A DNA stretch of 27,719 nucleotides from JBNJEM01 sp051745935 (GTDB taxonomy: Bacteria > Planctomycetota > Planctomycetia > Pirellulales > Pirellulaceae), in NCBI GenBank assembly GCA_051745935.1, contig JBNJEM010000024.1:1-27719 (forward strand). The letters run 5' to 3'. The notes beneath the pieces are model-generated. The model was not told the DNA's origin. It saw only the letters and a list, made by a program, of their open reading frames with translations, and searched no databases. Below are positions 23,669-27,719 of the stretch, piece by piece. The position numbers and the translations under genes are program-made. Within the stretch, counting starts at the first letter, position 1, and every line of letters starts with the position of its first letter.

Positions 23669-25615
23669 ATGTCTCAAAAAAGCCCCTGCTCCGACGGGGC
23701 CTGCCGGGCGCCGGTCAGCCAACGCCCTCAGGTGCTCGCCCAGCCCGAGAATGGAAACGCGCTGGGCGCGACAATTGCCGTCACCATCGACGATAACAGG
23801 GTTGGCGTCCCCATGGGGACGACCATTTTGGAGGCGGCTCGGCAGTTGGGCATTCACATCCCGACCCTTTGCCATCACGACGATCTGTGCGTGGCCGGCG
23901 TCTGCCGTGTCTGCGTGGTGGAAGTTGAAGGGCAAAGAACGTTGCAGGCAAGCTGCGCCTATCCCATCACTCAGCCGATCACGGTCAAAACGCACACGCG
24001 GAAGGTGCGCCAAGCCCGGCGGCACGTGGTCGACCTGCTACTGTCCGAGCACTATGGCGAATGCTATGCCTGCTTCCGGAACAACAACTGCGAGCTACAG
24101 GCGCTTGCCAAGGAATACGGGGTGGACCGTTTCCGGTTTGGCCATCCGGATAATCCGAGACACCCGGTGGATCTCTCCAGCTACTCGGTGGTGCGCGACA
24201 TGAACAAGTGTGTGCTTTGCCGGCGCTGCGTGCGCACCTGCATCGACCTGCAAGAGGTCGGCGTGCTGGAGGCCGTGGGGCGGGGCAATCAAACCAAGAT
24301 CGCGACCTACCTTGACAAGCCGCTGGCCGATGTGATTTGCATTAACTGTGGCCAATGCATCAATCGTTGTCCCACCGGAGCCTTGCGGGCCAACGATCCG
24401 ACCGATGAAGTATGGGCCGCCATCGACGATCCCACCAAGCACGTCGTGATGCAAACCGCGCCGAGCCCGCGGGCCGGGATCGGCGAGGAGTTCGGGTTGG
24501 CCCCCGGTATCCCGATGACCTGGGAGATGAACACGGCACTCCGCCGCTGCGGGTTCGATAAAGTCTTTGATACGAACTTCACCGCCGATTTGACCATCAT
24601 CGAGGAAGGCACGGAGCTGATTCTGCGGCTGTACAAGAACCTCGTTCAGGGTGATGCCGCCCAGCCGCTCCCCCAGTTCACCTCGTGTAGTCCGGGATGG
24701 ATCAAGTACATCGAGCATTTCTACCCTGAATACTTGGACCACGTCTCGAGCGCCAAAAGCCCGCAGCAGATGTTCGGCGCCTTGATCAAGACCTGGTACG
24801 CCCAGCTCAATGAGATCGACGCGAAGGATATCGTCTCGGTTGCCCTTATGCCGTGCGCCGCGAAGAAATTCGAGTGTAATCGGCCGGAAATGAGTGACAG
24901 TGGCTATAAGGATATCAATTACGGGCTCACCACCCGCGAACTGGCGCAGATGATACGGGAAGCGGGAATCAACCTACCGGAGATGCCCAAGAGCGACTTC
25001 GACGATCCCTTCGGCACCGCCAGCGGTTCGGGCGTTATTTTCGGCGCGACCGGCGGGGTCATGGAAGCCGCCTTGCGTTCGGTCATCGAATTCGTCACCG
25101 GTAAAAAAGTGGAAAGCTTTTACGACCACGCCGACATCATTCCGGTACGCGGCTTCGAAGGCGTCCGTTACGCCGAGGTTCAAATTCCCCATCAGGTCGG
25201 ACCGGTGCCCGATTTGATCAAACATCTCGTGCCCGATTGGGACTGGATCAAGGGCGCGACGCTCAAGGTCGGCGTCGCCCACGGGACCGCCAACGCCAAA
25301 CAGGTCATGGAGGACATCAAAGCGGGGGGCAAGTTCAGCGAATGCCACTTCATCGAGTTCATGGCTTGTCCCGGTGGCTGCCTGGGTGGGGGCGGCCAGC
25401 CGATCCCCACCACGCCCGAGATTCGGGAAGCGCGAGCGCGGGCGATCTATAATGAAGACGCGGCATACGGCGAAGCGGGAAAGGCTCGAAAAAGCCACGA
25501 GAACCCCGCCGTGCTCAGATTGTACAGGGAGTTTCTCAGCGACGGCCCCTGCGGCCACGCAAGCCATAAGCTGCTGCACACCAGCTACACGGCTCGAGGA
25601 AAATACATTGGTTGA
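23669..25615 (+). CDS. hydA: [FeFe]-hydrogenase catalytic subunit (HydA, M3-like)
   Basis: This 648-aa subunit reduces protons or oxidises H2. It has an N-terminal [2Fe-2S] ferredoxin domain (Cys68, 79, 82, 96), a His-Cys3 [4Fe-4S] site (His128, Cys132, 135, 141), two [4Fe-4S] motifs (CVLCRRCVRTC at 181-191, CINCGQCINRCP at 224-235), then the H-cluster domain: TSCSPGW (Cys340), MPCAAKKFE (Cys396) and MACPGGCLGGGGQP (Cys567, Cys571). A small-subunit-type tail follows (NPAVLRLYREFL). All four H-cluster Cys are present. L1 has Ser341 where many group A enzymes have the proton-relay Cys. AGGAAGG precedes ATG 23669, 14 bp after hydB. The HydE/F/G maturases are not in the window. Confidence 0.95.
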   Translation: MSQKSPCSDGACRAPVSQRPQVLAQPENGNALGATIAVTIDDNRVGVPMGTTILEAARQLGIHIPTLCHHDDLCVAGVCRVCVVEVEGQRTLQASCAYPITQPITVKTHTRKVRQARRHVVDLLLSEHYGECYACFRNNNCELQALAKEYGVDRFRFGHPDNPRHPVDLSSYSVVRDMNKCVLCRRCVRTCIDLQEVGVLEAVGRGNQTKIATYLDKPLADVICINCGQCINRCPTGALRANDPTDEVWAAIDDPTKHVVMQTAPSPRAGIGEEFGLAPGIPMTWEMNTALRRCGFDKVFDTNFTADLTIIEEGTELILRLYKNLVQGDAAQPLPQFTSCSPGWIKYIEHFYPEYLDHVSSAKSPQQMFGALIKTWYAQLNEIDAKDIVSVALMPCAAKKFECNRPEMSDSGYKDINYGLTTRELAQMIREAGINLPEMPKSDFDDPFGTASGSGVIFGATGGVMEAALRSVIEFVTGKKVESFYDHADIIPVRGFEGVRYAEVQIPHQVGPVPDLIKHLVPDWDWIKGATLKVGVAHGTANAKQVMEDIKAGGKFSECHFIEFMACPGGCLGGGGQPIPTTPEIREARARAIYNEDAAYGEAGKARKSHENPAVLRLYREFLSDGPCGHASHKLLHTSYTARGKYIG

Positions 25616-25669
25616 GTAGCATCCGCGCCTCCTGCCGACCGGGCGGCAATGGGCCAAACCGTTTCCAAT

Positions 25670-25694
25670 GCCCCGATGATTCGTTGGCCGGGGC
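25670..25694. terminator. Hairpin between convergent hydA and DksA-type genes
   Basis: A 6-bp GC stem (GCCCCG at 25670-25675, CGGGGC at 25689-25694) sits in the 79-bp gap between the two stop codons. It could end transcripts from both sides, though no U-run follows on either strand. Confidence 0.4.
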
Positions 25695-26057
25695 TTACTG
25701 TTCCGCTTCCTGTTTCGTTTCACAGGCGACGCAGCGGACGGCGAACGGCAAGACCTCCAAACGGGACTTCGGAATGTCGGCGCCGCATGCCTCGCATTGG
25801 CCATAGGTTCCGTCTCTGACACGGTCCAACGCGTTGTCGATCGCGCCGAGCATCTGTTCGCGATTGGTTTCGACCATGATGTCCCGGGTTAGTCCTTCGC
25901 TGTCGCGATCGGCCGGATGGGTGGGCAGGTGAGACAGCTCATCCGGCCCCGCTACCCTATCAGCCACGCCTTCAACCGTGTCGCGAACCTCATCGGTCAA
26001 ACGGCGACGCAGCCGCAGGAGCGTTTCCCGGTACGAGTTCAGTTCATGTTCGTGCAT
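25695..26057 (-). CDS. DksA/TraR-family C4 zinc-finger protein
   Basis: This 120-aa protein has a helical N-terminal coiled coil (HELNSYRETLLRLRRRL and NREQMLGAIDNALDRVRDG) and a C-terminal four-Cys zinc finger (CEACGADIPKSRLEVLPF to CVAC). DksA/TraR proteins bind RNA polymerase through the secondary channel and, in DksA, work with ppGpp. The tip DxxDxA motif of Escherichia coli DksA is not seen, so the activity may differ. Start ATG 26057 has AAGGA 8 nt upstream; GTG 26087 is less likely. It follows the Lon-type gene on the same strand by 57 bp, possibly an operon. Confidence 0.9.
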   Translation of the reverse strand: MHEHELNSYRETLLRLRRRLTDEVRDTVEGVADRVAGPDELSHLPTHPADRDSEGLTRDIMVETNREQMLGAIDNALDRVRDGTYGQCEACGADIPKSRLEVLPFAVRCVACETKQEAEQ

Positions 26058-26114
26058 GGCCACAGTCCTTATTGCGTTATGGGTCACGGTCGTATGGTTT
26101 CGCGGGGGCGCGGG

Positions 26115-27719
26115 TTACTCCCGTCCTGGCAGGGTGGGCCGGGGATCGCTCGGCCCCTGGACAGCCGGCTCCCACACCGGGAACTCGCGTTCGAGCGACG
26201 CGGCCCGTTGCTCCTTGATCGCGGCGGCCAGCTCGCGAAGCCGGCGATCGACTCGACCATGGAAGGCTTCTTCTTCGTCCAACCGGCCGGATGGGATACC
26301 GCCCAGCAGTTCCAGCCCTTCGTCAATGTGCTCGATCGCCCACACGTGGAAATCGCCTTTTTCGATCGCGGCAACCACGTCGCGGCGGAGCAGAAGGTGC
26401 CGGACATTGGCGGCGGGCACGCACACGCCCTGCTTGCCCGTTAGTCCCTGTTCCCGGCACACGTCGAAGAACCCTTCCACTTTTTCGTTCACGGCCCCGA
26501 TCGCCTGCACTTCGCCCCATTGGTTGACCGAACCGGTTACCGCGATGTCTTGCCGCATGGGGACTCCCCCCAGCACGCTCAGCAAGCAAAGTAGTTCGGT
26601 CGCCGAGGCGCTGTCGCCGTCGATCATTCCGTAGCTCTGTTCCATGGCGATGCTAGCCGACAGAGCCAAGGGATGTTCAGAGGCGTATTGGTTGCGAAGG
26701 TACCCGTCGAGGATCAGAACGCCTTTGTCGTAGGAGGATCCGCTCAGCTTGCTTTCCCGCTCGATGTTAATCACGCCCGCGGCCCCCACGCCGACGCTGG
26801 CCGTCACCCGTGACGGGCGTCCAAACGCGTAGTCGCCCAGATTCGCCACGGCCAGGCCATTCACCTGCCCAACGGCTTTCCCTTCGATCTGGATTCGCAG
26901 GGTTCCCTGGCGGATCAATTCGCGAATCTTGGCGGCGATCCAATCCGAACGATAAACTTTTTCGTCTATGGCTTGGCGGACGTGAGACGCGTCGATTGTG
27001 GCGGCATTATCACGTCTGGCCCAGTAGCCGGCTTCGCGGGCAAGATCCGCGATACGGCTGAATTCGGCGGTCAGCTTCTCTTTGTCGTTGGCCAGCCGGC
27101 AGCCCGCCCGAACCAGTTCGGCCACCCCGTCGCCGGTGACGGGAAGAAGGCTCTCTTGCTGGGTTAACTTGGAAGCGAGACGCCCCAGCACTCGGCCGCT
27201 TTCCTCTTCCCGATCCATTTCGCCGGCGAATTCAGCCTTCACCTTGAAAATGTTGGGGAAGTCCTCATCGTAAAGATGGAGGAGGTGATAGAGCAGCGGG
27301 TTGCCCAAGACCACCAGCTTGACATCCAAGGGGACCGGTTCGGGATTCATGGCCGAGGTGCTAAAGAGGGCAAACGGGTCGTAGGTTTCGATCTTGAGTT
27401 GGCCGCTCTTCAGAGTTCGCTTGAGTTCTTTCCAAACCAACGGCTCGATGAGGGCATCGATGAGGTTGACGACAAGGTAACCGCCGTTCGCTCTCAGCAA
27501 ACTGCCCGCCTTGATCCGGCTGAAGTCAGTGACCAGTTTACCAAACCGATCGACCACCTTCTCGATGGTTCCGAACAGGTTCTTGTAGTTCGGCGACTCT
27601 TCAATAACCACCGGTGCCCCCTCCTGGCGGCTGTTGTCGACGAGGAGGTTGACCCGATACTCCTGCAATCGTTCTTCCTGCGATGGCTGTGGCGCGCCCA
27701 TCATCATGGCCATCTGCTG
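26115..27719 (-). CDS. Lon-type (LonB-like) ATP-dependent protease, 5' end outside the window
   Basis: The gene runs off the right end, and 534 C-terminal residues are seen. The family (COG1067-like) is normally about 800 aa, so the N-terminal ATP-binding part is missing here. The visible part has an AAA+ segment (ANGGYLVVNLIDALIEPLVW, then LVVLGNPLLYHLL), a lid region, and the Lon protease domain. MIDGDSASATELLCLLSVL contains the catalytic Ser and AIGAVNEKVEGFF the catalytic Lys of the S16 dyad. It degrades proteins using ATP in the cytoplasm. It lies upstream of the DksA-type gene on the same strand. Confidence 0.9.
   Translation of the reverse strand, partial: QQMAMMMGAPQPSQEERLQEYRVNLLVDNSRQEGAPVVIEESPNYKNLFGTIEKVVDRFGKLVTDFSRIKAGSLLRANGGYLVVNLIDALIEPLVWKELKRTLKSGQLKIETYDPFALFSTSAMNPEPVPLDVKLVVLGNPLLYHLLHLYDEDFPNIFKVKAEFAGEMDREEESGRVLGRLASKLTQQESLLPVTGDGVAELVRAGCRLANDKEKLTAEFSRIADLAREAGYWARRDNAATIDASHVRQAIDEKVYRSDWIAAKIRELIRQGTLRIQIEGKAVGQVNGLAVANLGDYAFGRPSRVTASVGVGAAGVINIERESKLSGSSYDKGVLILDGYLRNQYASEHPLALSASIAMEQSYGMIDGDSASATELLCLLSVLGGVPMRQDIAVTGSVNQWGEVQAIGAVNEKVEGFFDVCREQGLTGKQGVCVPAANVRHLLLRRDVVAAIEKGDFHVWAIEHIDEGLELLGGIPSGRLDEEEAFHGRVDRRLRELAAAIKEQRAASLEREFPVWEPAVQGPSDPRPTLPGRE

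Noticed and set aside
24974..25822. A 282-aa minus-strand ORF
   Set aside because: It is antisense to the H-cluster domain of hydA and shows no family motif.

Overview
The window looks like a chromosomal piece of a GC-rich planctomycete (Planctomycetota, probably Pirellulales-like). This is inferred from gene content and layout, not from a marker gene. The clues are a very large transmembrane Ser/Thr kinase with a beta-helix-like extracytoplasmic part, a TAT-exported deacetylase-like protein, a tiny basic exported protein, and long non-coding gaps filled with dispersed hairpin repeats. No tRNA, rRNA, CRISPR array or transposase was found.

Layout. 1-2458 (+): an exported protein resembling the flagellar P-ring protein FlgI, then a UroD/methyltransferase-type enzyme. 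2452-7661 (-): the kinase, preceded by a leader of about 450 nt with a consensus sigma70 promoter, and upstream of it the deacetylase-like protein. 7662-9434: mostly non-coding, with a second copy of the kinase leader element, a small exported protein and hairpin repeats. 9435-11463 (-): a NarL-type histidine kinase and, overlapping its 5' end, a decayed KaiC-like ATPase gene. 12609-16515 (+): a protein with six BON domains, a primase-like protein that appears to fuse PriS-like and PriL-like parts, and an overlapping TIM-barrel gene. 16855-18159 (-): DUF72 and UspA proteins. 18160-21556: repeats, an FmdB-type zinc ribbon and an enhancer-binding-like AAA+ regulator without GAFTGA. 21557-25615 (+): an operon of a receiver protein and the three subunits of an NAD-linked [FeFe]-hydrogenase. 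25695-27719 (-): a DksA/TraR zinc-finger protein and a Lon-type protease that runs off the window.

How the genes fit together. The hydrogenase operon is the clearest metabolic unit: the NuoE-like, NuoF-like and H-cluster subunits overlap or follow closely and would couple NAD(H) to H2, implying fermentative or anaerobic metabolism. UspA, BON, DksA and Lon proteins suggest stress adaptation, but no direct link between them is visible.

The most unusual signals are: (a) a ~205-nt element present twice, just upstream of the kinase start and immediately after a possible promoter at 8250-8278, with conserved pairing potential; (b) the candidate PriS-PriL fusion; (c) the kaiC-like pseudogene next to its intact kinase partner; (d) at least four kinds of repeat, including a ~100-bp family in four copies and a ~230-bp element in two inverted copies.
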